From: Tubiluchus corallicola
Lineage: Eukaryota > Priapulida > Priapulimorpha > Priapulimorphida > Tubiluchidae
Reading direction: 5' to 3'
DNA: 64,000 nucleotides
Assembly: GCA_030141605.1 (NCBI GenBank)
Contig: JAQGDQ010000129.1
Location: 299,281 to 363,280, forward strand
Part shown: in pieces, positions 13,315 to 25,000 of the stretch
Position numbering within the stretch: the first letter of the stretch is position 1
Layout: each line of letters opens with the position of its first letter
Notes under the pieces: generated by a model
Told to the model about the DNA's origin: nothing
Databases searched by the model: none
Seen by the model: only the letters and a program-made list of their open reading frames with translations
Position numbers and translations under genes: made by a program

Positions 13315-14144
13315 CAGTAAGCGCCTTTTATTAGACTCACGGTTAATAGACGCAGTCACTTAATTGACTCAAAAACACCTGGAGCGACCCGCTCCTATTC
13401 AAATGTATGCAAAACTGTCGGTAATTGACTCAAATAGCTCCGCGTAATTAACTCAATATTTTACTTCGCGCTCTTAAAATAAGATACTGACATCGATTTT
13501 GTGCATTATAATATACGTACAAACAGACACGTTAAGTGCAGCTTTGTTTGTAAGCAGACACAGTACATTTATCATATGCGCTATTATGTTAGCGTAGCGA
13601 TTTTGCTTTGAATCTGTCACCCGCTTATCCACTGCGATTAACTTCGTAATTTCTGGAAGATAATTTATTTTAATCATTTGCCCAGCGGTTTGCTTTTGAA
13701 GCTCCTGTCACTTTTTACAAGGTCATCACCAACTGCAGCTTAAGCACTAGATGACTAAGCGTGAATATGTGCAGCATACTATACAGATTTTCAATGTTTT
13801 TATCAGTATGAGAATTTCATAAACCAACTTCCTCATGAATAAATGAAGCAACCGACCTTGCATGAATTTTTGTATTTTTTAATAGTAATAATCAGATTTT
13901 TGCGATTTTTTTGTTTTTTTAGTAATTCGCTTATAAAAATTATGCTTCTTAAATAATTGCACATAGGTATTTTTGGCGTTAATTCGTTTCTAAGATTCAT
14001 TTAACGCCGTTGCTATTCATGCTAAGATGATGAAAATAACTTGTATAGTAGTAATATACTAAGCCCTTTGGCTAATTGACTCAGTCGGTTAATTGGGTCA
14101 AAATACTTCCGTCCCAAAATAAGTCTATTAAGCGGCGCCAACTC
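13315..14144. mobile_element. candidate non-autonomous DNA transposon with inverted termini
   Basis: The left end, cagtaagcgccttttattag, and the reverse complement of the right end, gagttggcgccgcttaatag, are imperfect terminal inverted repeats. Subterminal copies of taattgactc occur at about 13361, 13421, 13445 (one mismatch) and 14073, with a related taattgggtc at 14089. Length is about 830 bp. A 67-codon minus frame inside (13474-13677) has no recognised transposase motif. The superfamily is not assigned, and target-site duplications are not clear. Confidence 0.45.
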
Positions 14145-15940
14145 TATGTCTATGCTATATAATATTTATTTGCATGCATGACATTTTAGTTCAATTAAAT
14201 CTCGAAGAATGTAATCTATAAATTGAGCAGCTAACACCAAGCAGAAGAGTTGAGAATGATACAGATAGTCTTGGAGTTAAACCACGAATAATTCTGTTAG
14301 CAGACATACTTTATTCAGTGCGAGCGCGAATTTCGAAGTAGTGTGCATTTTCCACACACCACATTTTCGTGAAGTTACACAAACTTGGCCCTTTATGAAA
14401 AACTTCAGTGCTATTGAACATCTCTGAAAGGAAGCCCTCTATTTTGTAAACTACAAGTAATAATCTACATAACGAAGGTGGAAGTTTCATTTTGCATTTA
14501 GAAATACACAAAGAACTTTTATTTATAAATAAAATTAAGAATGGCGTTTTACTATAGATTCCAAAAATGTACTTCACTGTCAAATAACCTTGGTTTTATT
14601 GCTATCAACAGAGTTCATTCTATGTCCACTTTTGTGTTTTATTGCTCTTATTGCTATACTCTCGTCTACTTTTATTTTGTGTGCTTCACTGTTAGTGAAA
14701 AACTTATTGCTTAGATGTTTTCAACTAGCATTTCCACAGTTATTTATTTATAATTGTAAATAAATTACAATAATTTACATGCTTGTATATAAAGGCTTCA
14801 CTTTAAATACTTTCAATATTGTTAATCTACTTCCGTAAATTAACTTAAGTTTTTTTTTGTAAAAAACTTTAAAAAATGGATTAGCACTAATGTTTAGCCT
14901 ATTAGTAACAAAATTACTTTTTTTAAGTTTTCGTTACAAATTCTTTACGAAATCTTCAAATAAAATTCACCAACTATAATCAGTCTTTACATCATTGCTA
15001 CAGCAGAAAATAAAATAATATTTTTGTCACTGATAGTGAAGCATTTAATAGTGAGAATATCGCTAATAGTTATAATTGAATTAGTTGACGGAATACCAAA
15101 TTGAATTTCTTAAACTAATAAAAGTTTAGGAAAAACAACACTTTCCATTTGCAAAGAATGTTATACATTATATAGGCTACACTAACACAGCAAACTGTTA
15201 AAATTCCATATAAGTGTCACTTTATTTATTTGAAGTCAGCATAAGCAATATGCCTACTGTGCAGTTCAAGCACCTTACAACTACATCAACAAAAATTAAT
15301 TAACTATTAATTAAATAATGACTATACTTTTGAAAAGTGGCAAGAAATACATGTACCAAGTGAGCATTTGTTTTTCAAGAAAAAAACTAATAACATAGAA
15401 GCATATATATATATATAAGTATATATAAGTTAATATAAGTACCTGCACACATACTGTGTTGGTACTTACGACTTGCGTCCATAATAAACCAAATGATTTC
15501 GTACAATTTGCATAGATCGTATACGTGGGGGGGGGGGCACTAGGCTAAGATTAATTTTTAATTCAATCTATTGTTCAGCTAGCATTCTTCGTCGCATGAC
15601 TCATACACACATAATATGCAACATAACTTATCATTTTTCATTATATTGAGATAAGGACATTATGGAGAAAATATAGACGTAACAAATGCTAAAAAGCCTT
15701 AACAAGAAAAAGTGCATAATAACGCGAAAATTACCATAATCCAGAGATTGGCACAAGATTTACTCGGAGTGCATTATTAAATAAGTCAGAATTCAATTCA
15801 GACTGAACTTACCTGCTCTTCTGTGGAATAATAATATTAGGTTTGCCACGAAACCTAATCAAGATGCGTCAATCACGTATAAATAGAATTACTGACTGCA
15901 TATAAAACTGCTGTTGTTCGTTACCTCTATTCACACTCAC
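14145..15940. other. AT-rich sequence; one exon-like splice context at its right end
   Basis: On the minus strand around 15809-15850, FRGKPNIIIPQKS is open up to a strong donor gtaagt, with only a weak acceptor. A G11 run lies at 15527-15537 and a TA-rich tract at 15402-15440. Confidence 0.4.
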
Positions 15941-16072
15941 TGTGAATGACAGGCCAAGAATATACTGGATGCGCACAGTGTGATGCTGACAGTTACGGGA
16001 TGCTAAGTGGCTCTCATTTTCTAATAATTCACAGATTGGACAGGCATATACCAAAGAAGAAATACATAAACT
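15941..16072 (-). CDS. possible exon with CPIC motif, unassigned
   Basis: 132 nt, 44 open codons, phase 0 at both ends, between acceptor gttgtgcatag and donor gtgagt. Contains VYACPICELLENESHLASRN then CQHH. A CPxC...H...C arrangement could bind zinc, but the spacing does not match a family I can name with confidence. Confidence 0.22.
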
Positions 16073-16479
16073 CTATGCACAACAAACGATAAAGGAAAAA
16101 AGAGAACCCTTCCGCTCAACTTTGCCGCAAAGGAATAGTATGCTGATATTTTTTAACAATTGAAAATTTTGTGCAATTTTTGAAAACACCAATTTGTTAA
16201 TCTAAATCTGACCACGTGTGCAATACAGGTAATTGTAAGCTTTTTTCAGAGCATATACAAAACAAAAACTGCTAAGTGGGTAAGACTGATAGTTAAATAA
16301 TTAAAGTACATAAAATGCTTTAAATGGTATTAAACAATCGTCCTACCAAGCAAGTAAATGCAACACTATATATAATCACGCTCAGGACTCAGAAGTACCC
16401 TAACTAATAGACTCATGAAATAGGCCTACGTTAACGTTATCGATCGCATATCTTCTGCCAACATCAACAAAGACGCAGT

Positions 16480-16500
16480 ACGACAAGATGGCGACCACAA
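16480..16500. promoter_or_regulatory. YY1-like element (caagatggcg)
   Basis: acgacaagatggcgaccaca contains the CAAGATGGCG / CGCCATCTTG core often found at transcription starts of animal housekeeping genes, next to an ETS-like cggaag. The ATG inside it opens a 26-codon frame (MATTTEAFPLQNMRNW...). Confidence 0.3.
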
Positions 16501-17159
16501 CGGAAGCATTTCCATTGCAGAACATGCGCAACTGGTCTGACATAACGCCCATTTTTTCTAAAATCTAAATACTGAATTCTTAAGCCCACGCCAAAATCTC
16601 ATTATGTTATCAAATTTAGCTAATTTGACCAACTGCCCAGGTGTGGCCCACCATTGGAGCAAAAAGCATGCATATGTACCCAACACAGCAAGATCAGGAA
16701 ATATTTCCCAAGCATTCACCACACACAAGTTTTAACAGCCATGGTTCTCTACTTATTGATGGTAACCATAAATGTCACCAAATGCTGGAAAAGAATACAA
16801 TTTGTTGCACGTAGGCTAGGTTTCAAGAAGCATTTTGTCATAAATCACATCTAAACAAGATATTAGCTCGACTACATATGGCTTTTCATTCACATTATTA
16901 CTTTTCACCACTTATTTCAACCATCAAGTTTATAGTCACATAACAATGAAATTCAATTTCAAAAGCAATTCAGAGAAAGACATTGAGAGCCTACTCTCCC
17001 ATCAAAAATGTCTGCTCAAGAATTCACAAAGCAACAAGAATGAAAAGCGAACAGGAGGCATAAAAACAAGACTGGTTTAATTAGCAATATTAGAGAAGTA
17101 CAATTCATACCTCTTAGTGCTCCTAGGGATAAGCGCACAACCACAAAATAGAGAAATTT

Positions 17160-17430
17160 TCAAAATTAGCTCGATTAGATGAGAAGCCGAGGGCGGTTTA
17201 GTGGTCACTGTGCAGTCAGAAGGGCGTTAGCGAACAATGGAAAATGAAAAATTTGACAGCAAATGGCGCAACTTGAGAATTTTTTACGTCACGAAGAGGC
17301 GGAGCCAAAGCGCGATAAGAACGAGCACGTACAAGGTATCGTATCTGTCGATGCTAAATTGCCTGTATGGTATAATGTGAACTTATTACGTTTTCTTTAG
17401 ACGCCATGATGAGATCCCAAAGGTATGTGC
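17160..17430. promoter_or_regulatory. GC-enriched, promoter-like stretch
   Basis: Contains a CRE-like ttacgtca and a GC-box-like gaggcggagcc within 25 bases, in a local rise of GC. A 52-codon ATG frame starts at 17237. At 17401-17426, ctttag precedes ATGATGAGATCCCAAAG and a donor gtatgt, a context expected of a short first coding exon on the plus strand. No continuation was identified. Confidence 0.3.
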
Positions 17431-19030
17431 TATATCACGAACATATGAAGACATATAAATATATCTAGTCATCTATATGCAAATTGAAAAAAAATTCATA
17501 GAAATTTATCCTGCTTGGAATTACAAACTTTAAACATATTGGAACTTTTAGTAAACCAAAATCAATGAATATTGCCATTTGCAATGCTACAAGAAATAAT
17601 AGCAGTAATACTGCTAGATCAGGCATAAATAACCATATAAAATCCTAGTGTAGCTATCCTTCAAGACCTGGTTTTCAAAACTGTGTTTCGAAATGCTCGA
17701 TAAGTATGCATGTCATTAAATGTTCAAGTCAACTTTATACTGGAAAACTTATTTATAATTTATTTATTTATATACGAATTTATAAATATACTAAAATGAA
17801 ATTATTCGTGATAGCATGTTTTAATTATTTCAATAAATGTCATAAAAAGTTTAACTTGAACGTTTACAGGGCACTTGCTGCATTAATATAAATTAGATCT
17901 TCGTGATCAATAAGTATTAGCTAGTTTCTTTCAGCAAAAAAATTAAAAATTTAAGTTAGGCAAGTTACCATGTGCTGGCAGATGGCTGATGATAGACTAT
18001 AGTTCAGACTGATCATCTTTATTTTAGCTATCTTGCCCCCTACAAATAGACAAGCTTAGAGTTTGATCAGTGCTTGACTTAGTGTAAAACATTATATGCA
18101 GAGTTCAAGGACAGTTTAACAAACAACGAGTAAACATAAGTAAACAAACAGTAAACAAAGGAACAATAAAAGGCTGAGGCATTTGCATTGATGTAACGGC
18201 TTCCTTGCCACCATAAACACAAAAGTTCGAAGGGTTGTTGTAACACAACCATAAAATACTAACTTCTGAAATACTAAGTGTTACTTTATCTTGCTGCTTT
18301 CACAAATTTGTGTTCAAAGTCACGACTTTAGCATCTTTTATAAATAATTTTGTAGGAATATTTCAAAATCTATTAGTCCTATTAATGTGACTTTAGTGAA
18401 GCAGTACAGCTAATAATAGCACTCAGTCAACATTTCAGCTGACCACTGACCAATGATGGTTATTTCCATTGCTGTGCTCTTCACAAAATGTAAAGAAACA
18501 ATAGCACCTAGGCTGCCAAACGCTTCATTAAAAAACAAGTTAAACTATGTTATAGAATACAGAACTATTTTATGGGCTGTGACTAGGAACACATATAGTG
18601 ATCCAGATTACCAAGAGCAGTGAGCCCGGTTGTGCCCAAAGTGAGACTATTATGTATTAGTGAAAATTTTTTAGTGAAAACCAGACATGAGAACCCAAAG
18701 GTTCCTACGACTTTTTCTCCTGTCTTACTAAGAAAACATTTTACTGACCTTGGATTTTGTTAAAATTATGTGCAGCCAAACAAGCTAAAAAAATTATATC
18801 TGACTCGAATCGCAGAATGGCAATCTGTATTATAGTCTGGAGCAGACATGGCAACCTTTTCACCACCACATTTTCTTTCTCACATTTTTATTCACTTAAA
18901 AACGTTTTTGTTCGCATTAAGATTTATATTTTGTTAATTATGTCCAAGTGTACTAGATCTAGGTAATGTATGCAAAAACCACTGATAGCATAATTTTTAC
19001 AAATTGATTCCAATTTTATTTTTCAATACA
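17431..19030. other. AT-rich sequence without recognisable features
   Basis: No coding-like frame, repeat or structural RNA that I can support. Confidence 0.5.
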
Positions 19031-19084
19031 AAACAGTAAAATTAATAACTGAAATGTAAACAGTAAAATTAATAACTGAAATGT
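19031..19084. repeat. perfect 27-bp tandem duplication
   Basis: The unit starting aaacagtaaaattaataact is repeated twice head to tail without mismatch, suggesting a recent duplication. Confidence 0.9.
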
Positions 19085-19811
19085 ATCAAGCAACACTAAA
19101 CAGTCACGCTAATGGACTATGGCAGGTTTATAACGCTACGACAGGTAAAACGGCTATGACTGTAGCTAATACACGGTATGATTCCAGTTGCACAACCATA
19201 AACGCTCGATTGAGGTTTTACTTGTTAACAATTTATTCGCAATCAGTGGAGTTATTTAACAATAATTTATAGTTAATCAACCACCATCCAACACGTTTAC
19301 ACAGCTAAAACAAAACAAGGCTGCCATCTTGAAAAAAATGACCCACTTGTTCAGGCAATCTTGGAAGTTTACGAATCATAAATTCAAAGCTTACCACATT
19401 CTTTTGCTGTGGATGATATCTCTGCCATTAAACTAGTTATCAGAATAAGCTACGTGCCTGTATAACTACAATTAAGCCAACTAAATTGCAATGCTGAATG
19501 CATTTCTACATACAGCACATTACATGATTAAACACACTCCTGACGGTACTGTAGGTTAACATAATGACGTCACGCTCGTCTTCTACACCAATCAAGCGTA
19601 TTGTTTACACTTCAGTGGAATTTCGGCGGCAACGTCAAAATAAATAATTAGTTTTTAGGAAAATCAGACCCTCATGATTTCATTGTGCTGCAACTTTGCA
19701 AGCGCTTTTTCTTTGATTTTTTATTAAACTTTAAGTCTAAAAGCAATTTACACTCCCGATATCTATGCTAAACGGATCGAAGCGTTCAGATCATATTTCA
19801 ACAATTATTTT

Positions 19812-20050
19812 ATTAGCGCAGACGATCGTTTCGACACCAACTGCCATAAATCAAGCTGTAAATAGTTCAATGCTATAAATCAAGCCAAAACAATTAATAC
19901 AATTATGACACTACTAACCAAGGCATACAATAAATTATATACAATTGTCTGCCTTGGTTAGCAGTGTCATAATTGTACTAACTAATTGTTTTGGCTTGAT
20001 TTTTTGCATTGAAAATGACAGTTGCTGTTGAAACGATCGCCAGCGTAAAT
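19812..20050. mobile_element. long imperfect palindrome, foldback or MITE-like element
   Basis: Two arms of about 100 bases are inverted copies around a short AT loop near 19930-19944. Matching blocks include aatcaagccaaaacaatt, acaattatgacact, ctaaccaaggca and cgatcgtttc. The left arm has an extra 18 bases (aaatcaagctgtaaatag). The structure would fold into a long hairpin. No flanking target duplication was identified. Confidence 0.7.
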
Positions 20051-21947
20051 AAACAACATGTTAATTCCTAGAGGTAGGATTTTTCATGCATATAACATTT
20101 CAGTTCAATAATAAGTTTACCAGCAGCGTAGATGACGAAAGTAGCTATAACAAAAATCACGGCTATAAACTGCATAATGTAGTACGTGTACATAACTACA
20201 ATCAATTATATACAGTCAGCGTTGTGAACTAATTATGCGTTAATTCTTTTAATACAATAATAAATCTCTTCGGAGTTTTGCTTTAATGAAAATTTTCTGC
20301 AATCTAGCTAGGTTTTTGATTTTGTACAAAATAATAATTATAATTGTATAAAAATTCGTTATTACAATTTGTATTATATCCAATGTTATTCATTGAGCAC
20401 TAATTGTACTTGATTAGCATATATAAGTCACCTTTTACTCTCTCGTTAAGTTTCTTTAATCTCCTAACTAAGTCCTCATAATGCCTAATTACCGAGTACT
20501 ATAAGAAATATGACTTTGTGACAAACACGTTGGTTAATTTATCAATTCAGTAACCTGGCCTTAGTTTCCACATAATTTGTTTTTTTTAAATGGAACACTA
20601 GCTGATGCTTACATTGCGCCTACCAATAATGTCCTCAGGTGCATAATTTTTTTGTAAAAAAAACTTTAATTAAACTGAAAGTGACTACTACTAAAGTAAC
20701 TAGGCCTATGTGCTCACAGAAATGTGAGAAATATTTCCGATATAAGACTCAACCACAGCAGATGGCTCATTGCAGCTGTATATATGTTATAATTTATAAC
20801 TTGTATATATATGAGATACAATGATATAATATATATTAATACTAAACAATGAGTAAGCTAAAAACATCAATATGTAGCATCCTGTACATGCAAATACTAA
20901 AAAGCGTTCGTTGAGCCATTTCAAGATTTATCAGATATGAGGCGTTGAACCTAAAGGGGGTGAGCCGTTTGAGCCATAATATTTGGATGCTTATACATCC
21001 TCTGTCAACGTAGTAAATAACTGAGGGGAGATGAAACCATCCAGAAAGCCATGGGATGCACGGGCACACATCCATTTATCAAATAGGTCTGGACATTGCT
21101 CTGGCCTCGGAAGTGGCTTGTCAATGTCGTGCAGCGCCTTTCGCATTAATTGTAATAAAAATGTTCTGAAAATGTTTGTCTCGCGCATTCTATACGACAG
21201 GTTACTCTAATAAGCTGGTGCTGCCATCTACAAAAAATATGGTTAAACTGTGTTAAAGGGACCAGGCTAGATAGACTTATGATATGTTACAAATGCTGTG
21301 GACTGAAAGAATTTATTTTGAGTACAAGTCATCATACCAGGAGCTAATACACACGTGGGTTTATTATTAAAGCCTAGCTGTAGCATTTAATAAAACGAGG
21401 AAAAATACATCTAATACGTTTCTGTATGTTACGTTCCAAAGTTGTGTGATTTTGGCTAATGGTTTATAGTTCCGTGTGTTTTCCCTTGTGTTTTTATTAA
21501 CTGTGGTTTTGTGTTGTTTCCATGCGTTTGTATCCAATTTAGTGTGATATTTTGTGTTTATAATTTAAAATAACTTCCCGGAGAATTAGTAATTTTATTT
21601 GATCTTTTTTTTGCGTTTTTCTCTCAGCTGAAGATAAAGTAAAGCAGCAGTTTGAAACGTCGTATTTTTCCTTATTTTTTAATTGCGAGTTTTTTAATTA
21701 TTTTTCTCTGCTTTGTCCTTAAGAATTAAGTTTGCGTTATCTTATCAATGTTTATGACAATCTTTGATACGAAGATCTATGTACTAATAGTCGAAATGTT
21801 CGAATAAATCTTTTTTATAATTTCACGCATTTAGCGGCGGCATTTTAATAGTTATCGGCTTATTACTCAGTGCATTATAACCGTGTTGCCATCACTACAA
21901 CGTGTCGCCATGGTTAATTGCAGATACTGTTGTCATGTCGCCTAATT
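20051..21947. other. region upstream of glycogen synthase
   Basis: AT-rich. A minus-strand frame at 20991-21188 (LHDIDKPLPRPEQCPDLFDK) is coding-like but unidentified and may be a fragment. The last kilobase should include the glycogen synthase promoter; no TATA box or other element stands out. Confidence 0.4.
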
Positions 21948-22023
21948 ATGAGTGCTGACAGCGTTACCGCCGAAAAAAGTAACTTCTGGGCTCTAGAAAT
22001 AGCCTGGGACATTGCGAAAAAAG
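21948..22023 (+). CDS. GYS: glycogen synthase exon 1 (start codon)
   Basis: Codons 1-25 plus one base. Starts [10 protein letters not shown] and ends EIAWDIAKK, matching the AWEVANK segment of animal enzymes. Donor gtatat follows. The N-terminus is shorter than in vertebrates and has no Arg-x-x-Ser phosphorylation motif of the site 2/2a type. Confidence 0.85.
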
Positions 22024-25000
22024 GTATATTTCAGTTCTTTAGAGTTGTTGAACTGTGGTATCCTGAGCTGTGACATAGTGTTCACGTGCCTTTGCTAACG
22101 ACCAGACTGCTCCACAGTCTAAAACAGGGTCTAAGCCGGGTGGCACGTTGTACCGTTAATGGAGGGAAAAGCTTAGTGTAACACTTGTCTAAGTTTGACA
22201 GTACTCCCCAGTAGTCAAGAGTTTCTGTCTCACCATGTCAATAAAATGGATGACACTTCAACTCATGCGGAACTATTTATAGATAATTACGCCAAATGCA
22301 AAGCACATGGAAAAACTCCGTCTCAACTAATCGACTTTATCGAGTGTTATAAAACAGCTATCAAAATAAGCGACTTTAGATTGTCTGTTTGTGCGTTGAC
22401 ATATGAAATGAGTTTAAATTTAAACCCATCCCTGCGCCAATCGTTTAAATTTTATTTAGTTTTGATCTTGTGATATTGATCTTTTGAACCAAAAGCAACC
22501 GGTTTGCTCAGACCTGTGTCTGCTTCGAATTTGGAGATTATAGCTTATGAATCCGTTCTGATTTTGTTTGTGCACAGAATCTGCAGACAGACGCAGACGT
22601 GATCTTATGCATATTCAAAATGTTGTATAGCTATTGCACATGAATCCACATGCAGACAGATTAGCCATACGATTGGCACAGCTTAATATTTTGTAAACAC
22701 ATATACAATCATAGCAAGTACGCACAAATTAGCGAAACTTTTTTGACATTGCACATTCGCTAGTAAAGTCTACACATCACAGTTGTTACGTCTATAATGT
22801 TTTTACCACTTTTGGTTTTATTTGTACGGAGTTTTGCGGACGATTCATTTGCGGATTTACCTAATATTCAGAAAGCGTGAACTTTCTGGCAATATTTCCT
22901 GGCTAGCTATAGCCTAGATTTGAAACTGTTTGTTTTTCTGGTAATGGGTCTAAACTGTAGTACCTCTTTTTCAGCGGGCGGTATCTATAATGGCATTCGT
23001 ACAAAGGCGGCGGCGACGGTGGATGAACTTGGCAACCGCTATGTCTGCGTAGCTCCATACAGTGAAGGTGCTGTTGAAAATGGTGATGTTCAACTGCAAG
23101 AACCTGACGCTGCTCTCGATGCATGTCTGTCTGATCTCCAAATCCTGGGAATCGAGGTAAAAACGATGAATAAATCGGTAGATTATCACAAAATACGGGT
23201 AAACCACAGGTTGAGATGACGCTTAAAATGCATCTTAATACTATATTTAACACTTGAATTAATCCAATCATCACAATAAATTTATTTCAGTTAAATATGT
23301 GCATGACCTTATTGATTCAAGAAAGCACGTTCTCTATTCGCACATTCGATTCCTGGAATGTTTTATCAATTAATATCGTTTCCGTGTACCGGTTTAGCTT
23401 CATAAATAAAATGAGATTTTAATTCTCATTTATTGTATTTACTTTTTGGGTGGCTCTTTCTTTGTTTGCTTGTGTATTCATACATGAAACACACACATAC
23501 TTTACGAGCTTCCCTTTTATAAAAGTTATAAATAAATAATTTTTGACTTTATATAATTTAAATTTACGTTAAAATGCCTTTCAGCACAGTTTTTTAAATG
23601 TAAGGTAACTAATATATTGACGCTGAAATACGCCATTAATGAAAGAGAATCTAGCTTTTTAAAAAAGAATATGGTAATATTTTCATGGTAAAGAATGGTA
23701 AAAAGCTCTTCCCATTGTGATTTGAGCAAAAGACTCAGTATAAGTTAATATAATCCGATAACATGCAAAAGTCCCATTGAGTCTCCAACCCCCAATATTT
23801 TTGATATTGCAAATGGCTAACAGTTACATGCTTCTCACATGACTTAATAACTTTCGTATTTGCAAATTAATAATTTTAGTCACAAACTTTTCCTGTGGTG
23901 TTTATGATGTGATGTTGATAGTGTTTGTATGGCCGCTGGATGGTGGAAGGCTACCCTCAAATTGTACTCATCGATTTGGAAAGTGTAGCCAGGTATGCTG
24001 ACGAAGGCCGTGCAGAACTGTGGAATATTGCACAAATCAACATACCAGAACATGACGGGGTAGCAAGTGGGGCAATGCTCTTCGGCTATGCCGTGGCATC
24101 ACTGATTGGAGAGGTAGTATGTTCTACTGTAATTAATTTTGTAGACTATTAACGATGGATGCCATTATATTATATAAAACCTCATCATTGCACGAGGCCA
24201 AGGCATATGAGACTGCCAAAATTCACGTAATGGATGTTTGTACTTCCTCAGCAACCTATTTATAACAGGCTCCAAGAAATTACGAGATCAGGTTATCTTT
24301 TTGGACAGGGAATCTTAATTTAAGCACTGCTTTTTCGGATGTTATTGAAAATCGAAACCATATAAAATACAACATGCTCTAGACGCATAATGAAGTGACG
24401 AAATCAAAAGATAGTTGTTTAAAGTTTAAGAAATCAAATTTCAAGTTGAATGGTAAACTATGGGTGGGCACTTTTGGAAAATTGACATCCGTACACTACA
24501 TACATTTCATGTGTTAACTATATTACATAAATTTGCTAAGAACAATTTTCTGCTTTGTTATTCATTTTGACGCTCTGGAAGCCAATATTTAACTGCAGAC
24601 CTTATGAATGCAAATAATTTCTGACAGGACCGACATCTAGCTCATTATTATGGATAAACCTCTAACAAGAAACAGCAAATCAGGAATGGTATCTTGAGCT
24701 TCATTTGGATGCGAGCGCATCCTTAAATGTGTAACGGACATAAACATACTAAAATAAAAATAATATACATGGCACAAATCATGAATGACACAAAAGTATT
24801 GATACTGACGTCGTTTTATTTATTTATTTTTTATAATTTCAGTTGTTGTTGTTTTTGCAGCTCCAAGACGTCTGTCAGCAAGACGGTTTATCAGATTCTC
24901 AAATAACAGCACAGTTTCACGAATGGCAGTCTAGTATTGGACTCATATTGTGCCACGGTCGCAGGTACAATGTAGCCACAATCTTCACGACGCACGCCAC

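Noticed and set aside
14311-14583. 90-codon minus-strand ORF
   Set aside because: AT-driven composition, no domain or splice context.
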